Below, piece by piece: positions 5,975 to 13,571 of a DNA stretch of 15,197 bases. Both the position numbers and the translations under genes were made by a program. The stretch comes from Candidatus Aalborgicola danicus. GTDB lineage: Bacteria > Pseudomonadota > Gammaproteobacteria > Burkholderiales > Burkholderiaceae_C. Position 1 is the stretch's first letter, and the number at the start of each line of letters is the position of its first letter. The stretch lies in NCBI GenBank assembly GCA_016703945.1, contig JADJBC010000055.1:1-15197 (forward strand), given 5' to 3'. The notes below the pieces were generated by a model that had not been told where the DNA came from, made no database searches, and saw nothing but the letters and a program-made list of their open reading frames with translations.

Positions 5975-8172
5975 CGACCAAAAACCTTCTTGTTGAACTG
6001 TTTGTTGAAGAGCTGCCCCCCAAGGCGCTCAAGAAACTGGGCGATTCCTTTGCCACGCAACTGGCCGACCAGCTTCGCGCCCTCGGACTCATCAACGGCG
6101 ACTCAGTGACGACTGCCTATGCTTCGCCGCGCCGCCTGGCTGCGCACGTCAGCCACGTGTGGCTCAAAGCCGCGGACAAGGCCATGCAGCAAAAGCTGAT
6201 GCCCGTCACCGTGGGCCTGGATGCCGACGGAAACGCCACACCCGCCTTGATCAAGAAACTGCAGGCCCTGGGGGCTGATGTCAGCAACCCGGCTGCTGCG
6301 GTGGCCGCCCTCAAGCGTGCACCGGATGGCAAGACCGAGGCCCTGTTTTACGACAGCCTGATCACCGGTGCCACGTTGGATACGGGTTTGCAAAAGGCGC
6401 TGGAAGAGTCTATTCGCCTGCTGCCCATCCCCAAGGTCATGAGTTACCAGCTGGAGCGCGACTGTGCCTTGCCCGGTTGGAGCAGCGTGAACTTTGTGCG
6501 CCCGGCGCACGGCCTGGTGGCGCTGCACGGCAGCACCGTGGTGCCGGTCAAGGTGCTGGGCCTGACCGCTGGCCGCACCACACAAGGCCACCGCTTTGAA
6601 GCCGCCGTGTCGCCGGTGGTGATTGCCGACGCCGACAGTTATGCCGACACACTGCGCGCCGACGGCTCCGTGATTGCCTCCTTTGCCGAACGCAAGGCCG
6701 AAATCGCGCGCCAGCTGGCGGCGGCTGCGGCCAAAGTGGGGGGAGGTTGCACGGCGATCGACGACGACGCTTTGCTGGACGAGGTCACCGCTTTGGTCGA
6801 GCGCCCCAATGTGCTGATCTGCCAGTTCGAAAAAGAGTTTCTGGATGTGCCGCAGGAGTGCCTGATTCTGACCATGAAGGCCAACCAGAAATACTTTCCG
6901 CTACTGGACGGCCACGGCAAGCTCACCAACCAGTTTCTGGTGGTCAGCAACATCAGCCCGGCAGACGCCAGTGCGGTGATTGGCGGCAACGAGCGTGTGG
7001 TGCGTCCACGCCTGGCTGATGCCAAGTTCTTCTTCGACCAGGACCGCAAGAAAACCCTGGCCTCGCGGGTCGATGGCCTGGCCAAAGTGGTCTACCACAA
7101 CAAGCTCGGCACCCAGGGCGAGCGCGCGCAGCGCGTGGCCGATATCGGTGCGCTCATCGTCGAGCAGCTGCGCAACGCCACCGTACCTTACACCGCACAT
7201 GCCAAGGACGAAATGGATGTGCTGGCCAGCAAGGTGCAACAGGCCGCCACGCTGGCCAAGACCGATTTGCTGACCGACATGGTGGGTGAGTTCCCTGAGC
7301 TGCAGGGCATCATGGGTGGCTACTACGCCCGCCACGACGGCCTGCGCGACGGTGTGGCGATTGCCATTGAAGACCATTACAAACCCCGCTTTGCCGGCGA
7401 CGCGCTCCCCCGCAACCACACCGGCAGCGTGGTGGCCCTGGCCGACAAGCTGGAAACCCTGGTCGGCATGTTCGGCATTGGCAACCTGCCTACTGGCGAC
7501 AAAGACCCGTTTGCGCTGCGCCGCCATGCGCTGGGCGTGATCCGCATCCTGACGGAGGCCGATTTCTCGCTGAACCTGGACGCGATACTGGCCAACGCAG
7601 CCAGGGCCTTTGGTTCCATGCTGGAGCTGTGGTCCGACAAAGAGCGGGCCGACTTTGCCGCCCACCAGCCCAAGTTGCAGGACTTCATTTTTGAGCGCCT
7701 GGCCGGCTCGTTGCGCGAGCAGGGCTACAGCGCGCAAGAGGTGGATGCCGTGCTGGCCCTGCGGCCGCAGCGCCTGGGCGATGTGGCCAAACGTCTGGCG
7801 GCCGTGCGCGCTTTTGCCACCTTGCCGGAGGCACCGGCCCTGGCGGCAGCCAACAAGCGCATCAGCAACATTCTGAAAAAAGCGCCAGAAGTGGACGCCC
7901 ATGTCAGCGAAATCCTGTTGCTCGAACTCGCCGAAAAGGCCCTGTATGCGGCGATGCAGGATGTTGCGCCCAAGGCACAGGCGCAGTTGGCGCAAGGTGA
8001 CTACACTGCCTCGCTGCAAACACTGGCCGCCCTGCGCGCGCCGGTGGATGCCTTCTTTGACGAAGTGATGGTCAACGCCGACCAAATGGACCTGCGCCTG
8101 AACCGCCAGGGCCTACTCAAGACCTTGCACAACGCCATGAACCGCGTGGCGGACCTTTCACGTCTGGCCTGA
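5971..8172 (+). CDS. glyS: Glycine--tRNA ligase beta subunit
   Basis: GlyS is the beta subunit of the heterotetrameric glycyl-tRNA synthetase and supplies tRNA(Gly) recognition. The 733-aa protein is slightly longer than the usual 690-720. Diagnostic segments are LLVELFVEELPPKALKKLG at the N-terminus, SVNFVRPAHGLVALHG, ECLILTMKANQKYFPLLD, GNERVVRPRLADAKFFFDQD, ELQGIMGGYYARHDG and, near the C-terminus, VDAFFDEVMVNADQMDLRLN. The start overlaps the vapC stop as ATGA and no Shine-Dalgarno sequence is visible just upstream, so it probably relies on ribosomes that finish vapC. gmhB begins one base after its stop. No frameshift is seen over 2.2 kb. Confidence 0.97.
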   Translation: MTTKNLLVELFVEELPPKALKKLGDSFATQLADQLRALGLINGDSVTTAYASPRRLAAHVSHVWLKAADKAMQQKLMPVTVGLDADGNATPALIKKLQALGADVSNPAAAVAALKRAPDGKTEALFYDSLITGATLDTGLQKALEESIRLLPIPKVMSYQLERDCALPGWSSVNFVRPAHGLVALHGSTVVPVKVLGLTAGRTTQGHRFEAAVSPVVIADADSYADTLRADGSVIASFAERKAEIARQLAAAAAKVGGGCTAIDDDALLDEVTALVERPNVLICQFEKEFLDVPQECLILTMKANQKYFPLLDGHGKLTNQFLVVSNISPADASAVIGGNERVVRPRLADAKFFFDQDRKKTLASRVDGLAKVVYHNKLGTQGERAQRVADIGALIVEQLRNATVPYTAHAKDEMDVLASKVQQAATLAKTDLLTDMVGEFPELQGIMGGYYARHDGLRDGVAIAIEDHYKPRFAGDALPRNHTGSVVALADKLETLVGMFGIGNLPTGDKDPFALRRHALGVIRILTEADFSLNLDAILANAARAFGSMLELWSDKERADFAAHQPKLQDFIFERLAGSLREQGYSAQEVDAVLALRPQRLGDVAKRLAAVRAFATLPEAPALAAANKRISNILKKAPEVDAHVSEILLLELAEKALYAAMQDVAPKAQAQLAQGDYTASLQTLAALRAPVDAFFDEVMVNADQMDLRLNRQGLLKTLHNAMNRVADLSRLA

Positions 8173-8173
8173 C

Positions 8174-8749
8174 ATGAAACTCGTCATCCTCGACCGTGAC
8201 GGCACCATCAACGAAGACAGTGCCGAGTTTGTCAAGTCGCCGTCCGAGTGGCAGCCGCTGCCGGGCGCGCTGGAAGCCATCGCGCGCCTGAACCACGCCG
8301 GTTGGCATGTGGTGGTGGCGACCAACCAGTCAGGGTTGGGGCGGGGTCTGTTTGATGTGGCTTCGCTCAACGCCATGCACTCCAAGATGCACACCATGCT
8401 GGCGGCAGTGGGCGGACGTGTTGACGCCATTTTTTACTGCCCCCATGCGCCTGACGAGAGTTGCCGCTGTCGCAAGCCGGAGCCTGGACTGTTTGAGCAG
8501 ATTGGCGAGCGGTATAGCCTGGACCTGGCGGACATACCGGCCGTGGGTGACTCGCAACGCGACCTGGTGGCGGCGGTATCGGCGGGTTGTGAGCCGCATT
8601 TGGTGTTGACCGGCAAAGCAGCAGCCTTCCGTGGCCGCCCGTTGCCTGATAGTTTTCCTGCAAACACTGTGGTCCATGCCGATCTGGCAGCCTTTGCCGA
8701 GCACCTGATTGGGCAGGAAGCGCGCCCCTCGCAGGCTGCAGATTTGTGA
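8174..8749 (+). CDS. gmhB: D-glycero-beta-D-manno-heptose-1,7-bisphosphate 7-phosphatase
   Basis: This is a 191-aa cytoplasmic HAD-superfamily phosphatase of the ADP-heptose pathway for the LPS inner core. HAD motif 1 is LDRDGT with Asp7 and Asp9. Motif 2 is VVVATNQSGLGRG. The GmhB zinc site is visible as Cys89-x-His91 and Cys97-x-Cys99 (CPHAPDESCRCRKP). Motif 4 is PAVGDSQRDLVAA. The histidinol-phosphatase relative is less likely because the gene stands outside a his operon and beside plsC. It is one base from the glyS stop and 4 bases from plsC, so it is operonic. Confidence 0.92.
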   Translation: MKLVILDRDGTINEDSAEFVKSPSEWQPLPGALEAIARLNHAGWHVVVATNQSGLGRGLFDVASLNAMHSKMHTMLAAVGGRVDAIFYCPHAPDESCRCRKPEPGLFEQIGERYSLDLADIPAVGDSQRDLVAAVSAGCEPHLVLTGKAAAFRGRPLPDSFPANTVVHADLAAFAEHLIGQEARPSQAADL

Positions 8750-8753
8750 TGAT

Positions 8754-9494
8754 ATGTCGTTGATTCGTTCCGTACTGCACATGGCGTGGATGGCACTCAC
8801 CGTGGTGCCCTACACCTTGGCCATTGTGTTGGGCGCGTTATTTGGCATGAGCCGTGCCCGCCGCTACCGCATCGCGTCGGCCTGGCTGGGTCTGAGCAGC
8901 GTGGGCAGCGCCCGAGCGATTTTGGGCATCGAGACGCGTATCACCGGTATGGAGAACCTGCCGGTGGGCGAGAAGATGCCGGCCGTGCTGCTGGTCAAAC
9001 ACCAGTCCACGTTCGAGACCTTTTTGATGCCGGCCATCATGCCGCACCCGCTGGCCTATGTGTTCAAGAAAGAACTGCTCTACGTGCCGTTTTTCGGCTG
9101 GTCGATTGGTCTGTTGGACATGATCCACATCGACCGCAGCCTGCGCACCCAGGCCTTCAAGAAGGTGGTGGCCCAGGGCAAGGAGCGCCTGGCGCAGGGT
9201 ATCTGGATCATCATGTTTCCCGAAGGCACACGTATTGCGCGGGGGCAGAAGGGCGTGTACGAGACCAGCGGCACACGCCTGGCGGTGCAAACCGGTGCAC
9301 CGGTCATTCCCATCGCTGTGACCTCGGCCAAATGCTGGCCGCGCAAGGCCTTCATCAAGACACCGGGCATTGTCGATGTGTCCATTGGCAAGCCCATTCC
9401 CAGCGTCGGACGTCACCACAAGGAGCTGATGCAGGAGGTGGAAGACTGGATCGAGGCCGAGATGCGCCGCCTGGACCCCGAGGCCTACAAGTAA
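8754..9494 (+). CDS. plsC: 1-acyl-sn-glycerol-3-phosphate acyltransferase
   Basis: This 246-aa inner-membrane enzyme of the LPLAT family makes phosphatidate from lysophosphatidate in phospholipid synthesis. A hydrophobic N-terminal helix runs from about residue 7 to 27 (VLHMAWMALTVVPYTLAIVL). The acyltransferase motif is His83-QSTF-Glu88, so the usual HX4D acid is Glu. Motif III is FPEGTR (155-160), and motif IV is VIPIAV. ATG 8754 (MSLIRSVLH) leaves a 4-base gap after gmhB. The frame is open further up to 8709, but that part is inside gmhB. It is the last gene before a GC-rich repeat, which may mark the operon end. Confidence 0.9.
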   Translation: MSLIRSVLHMAWMALTVVPYTLAIVLGALFGMSRARRYRIASAWLGLSSVGSARAILGIETRITGMENLPVGEKMPAVLLVKHQSTFETFLMPAIMPHPLAYVFKKELLYVPFFGWSIGLLDMIHIDRSLRTQAFKKVVAQGKERLAQGIWIIMFPEGTRIARGQKGVYETSGTRLAVQTGAPVIPIAVTSAKCWPRKAFIKTPGIVDVSIGKPIPSVGRHHKELMQEVEDWIEAEMRRLDPEAYK

Positions 9495-9602
9495 TGGCCC
9501 CCACGCTTGTCACTGCGTGTACTACGCTGCCCCAAGGGGGCCCTCGCACCCTCGAAGGGGCGTGTCAACGCACCGTCGACACGGGGCGGCCCGGCGGTGC
9601 TC
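9495..9602 (+). repeat. GC-rich intergenic repeat element with hairpins
   Basis: This stretch between plsC and the metallopeptidase gene begins GGCCCCCACGCTTGTCACTG and holds a GCCCC-AAG-GGGGC hairpin (9529-9541), a CCCTCG/CGAAGGGG pairing and a GGGGCGGCCCGGCGGTGC tail. I recall near-identical 80-100 base intergenic elements in many Comamonadaceae genomes. A second copy is not present in this window, so the repeat status rests on memory. The hairpins may also help end plsC transcription. Confidence 0.5.
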
Positions 9603-9617
9603 AAGTAGCTCACCCGT

Positions 9618-10550
9618 ATGCCCGCCCTGCGTAGCTTTTTTCAATATACCTTGGACCTTTTTGGGCCTCCAGCCCTCGTGGAACCTGCGCAGGTCGCTAC
9701 TGAAATAATAGCATCTCTCAACCCGGGCGTTGACCATGAACTGACCCAATCGCTGAGCCAGGTGATTGCGCCAGCCAGCTACAGCCATCCCCAGGCCAAC
9801 CGCCAACTGCGCCTCGGCGACGCCGTGGTGGCGTATCTGTTCAAACGCGCCAAACGGCGCACCATTGGTTTTGTGGTGGGCCCCGACGGGCTGGTGGTGC
9901 GCGCGCCACGCTGGACCCCGGTGACCGAGGTTGAAGCGGCTCTGCGCGAAAAAGGCCCCTGGGTCACCCGCAAGCTGGATGAAGCACGCCAGCGCCAACA
10001 GCGCCAGCAAGCCGCTCGCGTCGATTGGGCCGATGGCACCATGTTTCCGTTGTTCGGCAGCGATGTGCGGGTGGTGCTGGACCCCACCCACGCCTTTGGT
10101 GCAGTCGGTGCGCAGTTGGACAACTTTGTCGACTCCGGTCCGGGCCAAGAGGGCATCAACCGTGCAACGCTGCGTGTGGGCCTGCCCACTACCGCAACAC
10201 CCGAACAGATTCGCGACGCCGTGCAGGCCTGGTTGATGCGCCAGGCGCGCCAGCATTTTGAGCAGCGGCTGAACCACTTTGCGCCGTTGTTGCAGGTGCA
10301 GTGGCACAAGCTGAGTTTGAGTTCGGCCAGTACACGTTGGGGCTCTGCCCGTATCGATGGCTCCATTCGCCTGAACTGGCGCCTGATTCACCTGCGCCCG
10401 GCGGTCATCGACTATGTGGTGGCACACGAGCTCAGCCACTTGCGGGTGATGGACCACAGCGCCCGTTTCTGGGACACCGTGCGCAGCGTAGTGCCAGACT
10501 ATGCCCATCTGCGCGGGCAGTTGCGCGATGATGCGATCCCGAAGTGGTAG
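9618..10550 (+). CDS. YgjP/DUF45-type zinc metallopeptidase (M48-like)
   Basis: This 310-aa protein is of the YgjP/WLM (DUF45) family. The zinc site is HELSHLRVMDHSARFW, with His270-Glu271-x-x-His274 and a following His in MDHS. It is preceded by the family block STRWGSARIDGSIRLNWRLI. A beta-rich N-terminal half (TIGFVVGPDGLVVRAPRWTP) leads into it. The biological substrate is unknown. In related genomes this gene often follows plsC, as here, though a repeat element now separates them. The first 35 residues include a stretch encoded by repeat copy C, so the true start may differ. ATG 9618 has no clear Shine-Dalgarno sequence. Confidence 0.82.
   Translation: MPALRSFFQYTLDLFGPPALVEPAQVATEIIASLNPGVDHELTQSLSQVIAPASYSHPQANRQLRLGDAVVAYLFKRAKRRTIGFVVGPDGLVVRAPRWTPVTEVEAALREKGPWVTRKLDEARQRQQRQQAARVDWADGTMFPLFGSDVRVVLDPTHAFGAVGAQLDNFVDSGPGQEGINRATLRVGLPTTATPEQIRDAVQAWLMRQARQHFEQRLNHFAPLLQVQWHKLSLSSASTRWGSARIDGSIRLNWRLIHLRPAVIDYVVAHELSHLRVMDHSARFWDTVRSVVPDYAHLRGQLRDDAIPKW
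9664..9712 (-). repeat. Short palindromic interspersed repeat, copy C, inside the metallopeptidase gene
   Basis: Read on the minus strand, it gives GCTATTATTTCAGTAGC, then GACCTGCGCAGGTTCCACGA, then GGGCTGGAGGCC. This is the same architecture as copies A and B in the opposite orientation: a GCTATT hairpin, a central GCRCA/GTTCC block and a terminal GGC...GGCC. It is translated in the host gene as PALVEPAQVATEIIAS near residues 18-33, before the conserved domain. Confidence 0.55.
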
Positions 10551-10639
10551 ACCTCCCGGCTGACGTTTGTACCAACAAGCCAGTGCGCCGGGCGTGCGAA
10601 TGCGGTATGGTTAGCTAAATTTTTTCGCGAGGTTGCGCA

Positions 10640-11896
10640 ATGGAGATATATAAATGGCTGGCCATCGTTGTGTTGTCACTGCTGGGCGGGTATTTCGGGC
10701 ACCAGTGGACTGGTAGCTGGGTTGGTGCTGCTGCCGCCGCCGTCACCGTGGTTGCCGTCCTGAACGCGCTCATCAATGAGCAGTGGCTGATTGCCATTGT
10801 GGGGGTCTTTTTCGGCTTTTACCTGATCTTCTTCGTCATTGGCCAGGCGGGAAGCCCCGTGGCGTTTCAGCCGCCGACCGCCAAGAGCCTGGGGGTTAGC
10901 ATCGGTGGTGGCGGATCGCAGGACCGACTGGCGTCGGCGGGTTCGGGCAATGCGCAAGCACCCAAGACCGGGCTTGTTGATTCGGCACCGCGCAAATCCG
11001 ACAAGACCGACACGCCAGCCCCGAACACGCGCGGTGGCCCGGTTGTTCAAGACTGCCCGCAGTGTCCGGAACTGGTGGTGGTGCCGGCCGGCCAGTTTGA
11101 CATGGGCAACCCGGTGCCAAAGGTCCAGGGTACAGCCACCGCCGCTATGGAGGAGCCTGTCGACGTGCGTGAGACACCCCAGCGCCGTGTGACGGTGCGC
11201 AGCTTTGCAGCGGGCCGTTACGCGGTGACCCGCTCGGAGTTTGCCGCCTTTGTGCTTGCCACCCAGTACCAAACCGAAGCCGAGCGCGACGGTGGTTGTT
11301 TCGCCTGGACGGCAGGCAAATGGGAAAACAACCCCAAACTCAACTGGCGCCAGGTCGGTTTCCCGCAAGCCGACAACCACCCGGTAGTGTGTGTCAGCTG
11401 GAACGACGCCCAGGCCTATACCCAGTGGCTGAGTAGCAGCACCCGCAAAAGTTACCGCCTGTTAAGCGAATCTGAGCGTGAATACGCCGCACGCGCCAAC
11501 AGCACATTTACCTTCTGGTGGGGGGAGAACTTGTCTGCCGATCGGGCCAATTACGACACCACGGCACCCGGTTTCAGAGGCAGCCGCAAGGGCGATTGGC
11601 GCCGCGCCACCGTGTCGGTGGACCAGTTTGAAGCGAATCCCTTTGGCCTGTACAACGTGCACGGCAACGTGTGGGAATGGGTACAAGACTGCCAGCACGA
11701 TACCTATGCCGGCGCGCCGGTGGACGGCAGTGCCTGGAACAGCCGTTGCAGCGGCACCGGGCGTGTGCTGCGGGGCGGGGCCTGGGTGGGTGACCCGGCC
11801 GGTCTGCGTTCCACCAGCCGTGGCTGGTTCTCGCCAGGGTTCCGGTTCAACGCGGGTGGTTTTCGGGTCGCCAGGGCGGTTGATCTCAAACGCTAA
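10640..11896 (+). CDS. Membrane-anchored SUMF1/FGE-like domain protein
   Basis: This 418-aa protein has two or three hydrophobic helices at the N-terminus (about 5-22, 28-45 and 48-68). A Gly/Ser/Pro-rich linker (70-135) and a CPQC pair (Cys139, Cys142) follow. A formylglycine-generating-enzyme-type domain runs from about 143 to 413. Family marks are ELVVVPAGQFDMG, YAVTRSEFAAFV, HPVVCVSWNDAQAYTQWLS, YRLLSESEREYAAR, NPFGLYNVHGNVWEWVQDC and GRVLRGGAWVGDP. The two active-site cysteines of true FGE, expected between RGGAW and the final GFRVAR, are absent. It is therefore unlikely to oxidise sulfatases, and its role is unknown. GAGG lies 7 bases before ATG 10640. No clear promoter is seen in the 89 bases upstream. 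Confidence 0.83.
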   Translation: MEIYKWLAIVVLSLLGGYFGHQWTGSWVGAAAAAVTVVAVLNALINEQWLIAIVGVFFGFYLIFFVIGQAGSPVAFQPPTAKSLGVSIGGGGSQDRLASAGSGNAQAPKTGLVDSAPRKSDKTDTPAPNTRGGPVVQDCPQCPELVVVPAGQFDMGNPVPKVQGTATAAMEEPVDVRETPQRRVTVRSFAAGRYAVTRSEFAAFVLATQYQTEAERDGGCFAWTAGKWENNPKLNWRQVGFPQADNHPVVCVSWNDAQAYTQWLSSSTRKSYRLLSESEREYAARANSTFTFWWGENLSADRANYDTTAPGFRGSRKGDWRRATVSVDQFEANPFGLYNVHGNVWEWVQDCQHDTYAGAPVDGSAWNSRCSGTGRVLRGGAWVGDPAGLRSTSRGWFSPGFRFNAGGFRVARAVDLKR

Positions 11897-11902
11897 GAGT
11901 CC

Positions 11903-11918
11903 AGACTCCTTAGAGTCT
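11903..11918. terminator. Candidate hairpin between convergent genes
   Basis: AGACTC-CTTA-GAGTCT forms a perfect 6-bp stem with a 4-base loop in the 27-base gap between the convergent SUMF1-like and MBL genes. There is no T-run on either side, so it is only a weak, possibly bidirectional terminator. Another GAGTC half lies just upstream at 11897-11901. Confidence 0.35.
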
Positions 11919-11923
11919 CCCCA

Positions 11924-13004
11924 CTATCGGACCGTAAACCGGTAAATACCCGACGCATCCACGCTGCGCTGCAACGTGCCGTCGTACCACAGGGCATGCA
12001 AATGGGCCACCGCTTCACCCATGGCAAAGGTGGTCTGGTGCAGGTCCATGGGTCGCTTGAACATCACCGGCAGAATGTCGGCCGCGCTGCAGGCCTGCCC
12101 TGTGCAAGCTTGTTGGACCTCGGCCAGGCGGTCACGGTGGTGGTCGTGTAATTGCTGGATGCGGGTGTGCAAGCCGGTAAACGGTTTGCCGTGGGACGGC
12201 AAGACCAAAGTGTCTTCGGGCAGGCTGCGGAACTTGTCGATCGAGTCCAAAAATAGCGCCAGTGCATTGGCCTCGGGCTCCTGCTCATACACACTGACAT
12301 TGGTCGAGATGCGTGGCAGCATCATGTCGCCGCCGATCAATACGTTCAGTTCTTCGCAATAAAGCGCAATATGCTCCGGCGCGTGGCCGTAGCCGCTGAT
12401 GCAGCGCCACGTGCGTCCCCCAATGGTGATCAGCATGCCGTCCATCATGCGGCGGTAGTTGGTGGCACCGAGGGCACCAGGGACGGGAAATAGCCGGTAC
12501 GGGCCTTGATCTGCTCCACGGCCTCGGGGCTGTTCAAGCCATGGGCTGCAAAATAGTCCGCCGCCCGGTCGCCGCCAAAACCGGTGGGCCCCATGCAACC
12601 CATACGCGCCACCTGGTAGTCGGTGGCGCTGATCCACAGCCGGCATTGGCGCGCCCCCACGCCGGCATCTTCGCTCCATCGTTCACACAACCAGTGCGCC
12701 AGTCCAATATGGTCAGGGTGCATGTGGGTGACGATGACACGCAGGACGGGCAGCCCTGCAGTTCGTTGACAAAAATGGATTCCCACTGGGCCTTGGCCTC
12801 GTCGCGGTGGATACAACAGTCCACAATGCTCCAGCCTTCCACACCATCGATGCAATCGCGCAGCAGCCACAGGTTGATGTGGTTCAGCGCAAAGGGCAGG
12901 GACATGCGTATCCATTTGACGCCGGGTGCAACTTCCAGTGTGCCGCCGCCGGGGGGCAGGGCGTCACCCAGCGGGTAATGGAGCTGCATTTCCAGTTCGT
13001 TCAT
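11924..13004 (-). pseudogene. Metallo-beta-lactamase-fold hydrolase, frameshifted twice
   Basis: This MBL-fold metal hydrolase has an unknown substrate. It starts at ATG 13004 (MNELEMQLHYPLGDALPPGG) and reads to FVNELQG. One base is missing in the C-run 12754-12756, after which LPVLRVIVTHMHPDHIGLAH continues to YFPSLVPSVP. One more base is missing at 12464-12465, after which NYRRMMDGMLITIGGRTW runs to the stop at 11924. The repaired length is 360 aa. Metal ligands are present in THMHPDH, GYGHAPEHIALY, LIGGDMMLPR and the late LPSHGKPF. The C-terminal 100 residues are helical, as in LACTB2-like members. The gene is divergent from the MerR regulator across a perfect palindrome and is probably under its control. 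The missing bases look like homopolymer errors. Confidence 0.8.
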
Positions 13005-13027
13005 GGGTGCGCCTTTTTATTACATAA

Positions 13028-13049
13028 TTGACGTTTACGTAAACGTCAA
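13028..13049. promoter_or_regulatory. Perfect 22-bp palindrome, probable LiuR operator
   Basis: The half-site TTGACGTTTAC is followed at once by its exact reverse complement GTAAACGTCAA. It lies between the divergent MBL gene (start 13004) and the merR gene (start 13110). On the minus strand the outer TTGACG can serve as a -35, with TATGTA 17 bases on as a -10, so the site would cover the MBL promoter spacer. MerR regulators bind such dyads. An ACGT-rich dyad upstream of ivd fits what I recall of the LiuR site. Confidence 0.8.
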
Positions 13050-13109
13050 CAAAACGGGCATTCTAGGCGGCGTCTTTTGAAGGCTCTGTCTCCCTTGTTC
13101 ACACCACTC

Positions 13110-13523
13110 ATGAGTACCACCTACAGCATTGGCGATCTGGCGCGGGAGTTCGACCTGACCACGCGCGCCATCCGGTTCTACGAGGACCTGGGGCTGCTGG
13201 AGCCGCAGCGCATGGGGCCGGGCGGGCGTTCGCGCGTCTACAGCGGGCGGGACCGTACCCGTTTGAAATTGACGCTGCGCGCCAAGCGGCTGGGCCTGTC
13301 GCTGACCGAGGCCAAGGAAATCATCGAGATGTACGACAGCCCGCGCGACACCGGCGCGCAGCTGCAGAAATTCCTCGATGTGCTGGCCGCGCACCGCAAG
13401 GAGCTGGAATCCCAAATGACGGACCTGCAGGCCAATCTGGACGAACTCAAGACCCACGAAAAAGAAGCGCGCGCGCTGCTGGCCAAGGCGACCAAGCCGG
13501 CTACCAAACGGGCCAAAGCCTGA
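13110..13523 (+). CDS. liuR: MerR-family regulator, probable LiuR of leucine/isovalerate catabolism
   Basis: This is a 137-aa one-component regulator. A MerR winged helix occupies residues 4-72 (YSIGDLAREFDLTTRAIRFY, then EDLGLLEPQR, with GGRSRVYSGRDRTRLKLTLR as the wing). A dimerisation coiled coil runs from about 85 to 125, and the tail is Lys-rich. There is no metal-binding cysteine cluster, as expected for a metabolite sensor. I chose ATG 13110 (MSTTYSIGD) over the open upstream TTG at 13077 because the family begins there. It lies 48 bases before an isovaleryl-CoA dehydrogenase gene, the standard liuR-liuA order. The symbol rests on this context. Confidence 0.85.
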   Translation: MSTTYSIGDLAREFDLTTRAIRFYEDLGLLEPQRMGPGGRSRVYSGRDRTRLKLTLRAKRLGLSLTEAKEIIEMYDSPRDTGAQLQKFLDVLAAHRKELESQMTDLQANLDELKTHEKEARALLAKATKPATKRAKA

Positions 13524-13557
13524 AGCTTTTATACCCCTATCCAAACCATCGCTCAAC

Positions 13558-13563
13558 AGGAGA
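13558..13563 (+). promoter_or_regulatory. Ribosome binding site of ivd
   Basis: AGGAGA lies 8 bases before ATG 13572 and fixes that start. No separate promoter is evident in the 48-base gap after the regulator gene, so co-transcription from the palindrome region is likely. Confidence 0.7.
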
Positions 13564-13571
13564 CAAAAACC

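Noticed and set aside
6901..8085. 394-aa open frame antisense to glyS
   Set aside because: It is a shadow of the high-GC glyS gene, rich in His, Gln and Arg with no recognisable motif. glyS on the other strand is certain.
9522..10508. 328-aa antisense frame over the metallopeptidase gene
   Set aside because: The plus strand encodes the HExxH metallopeptidase, and the minus frame has shadow-type composition.
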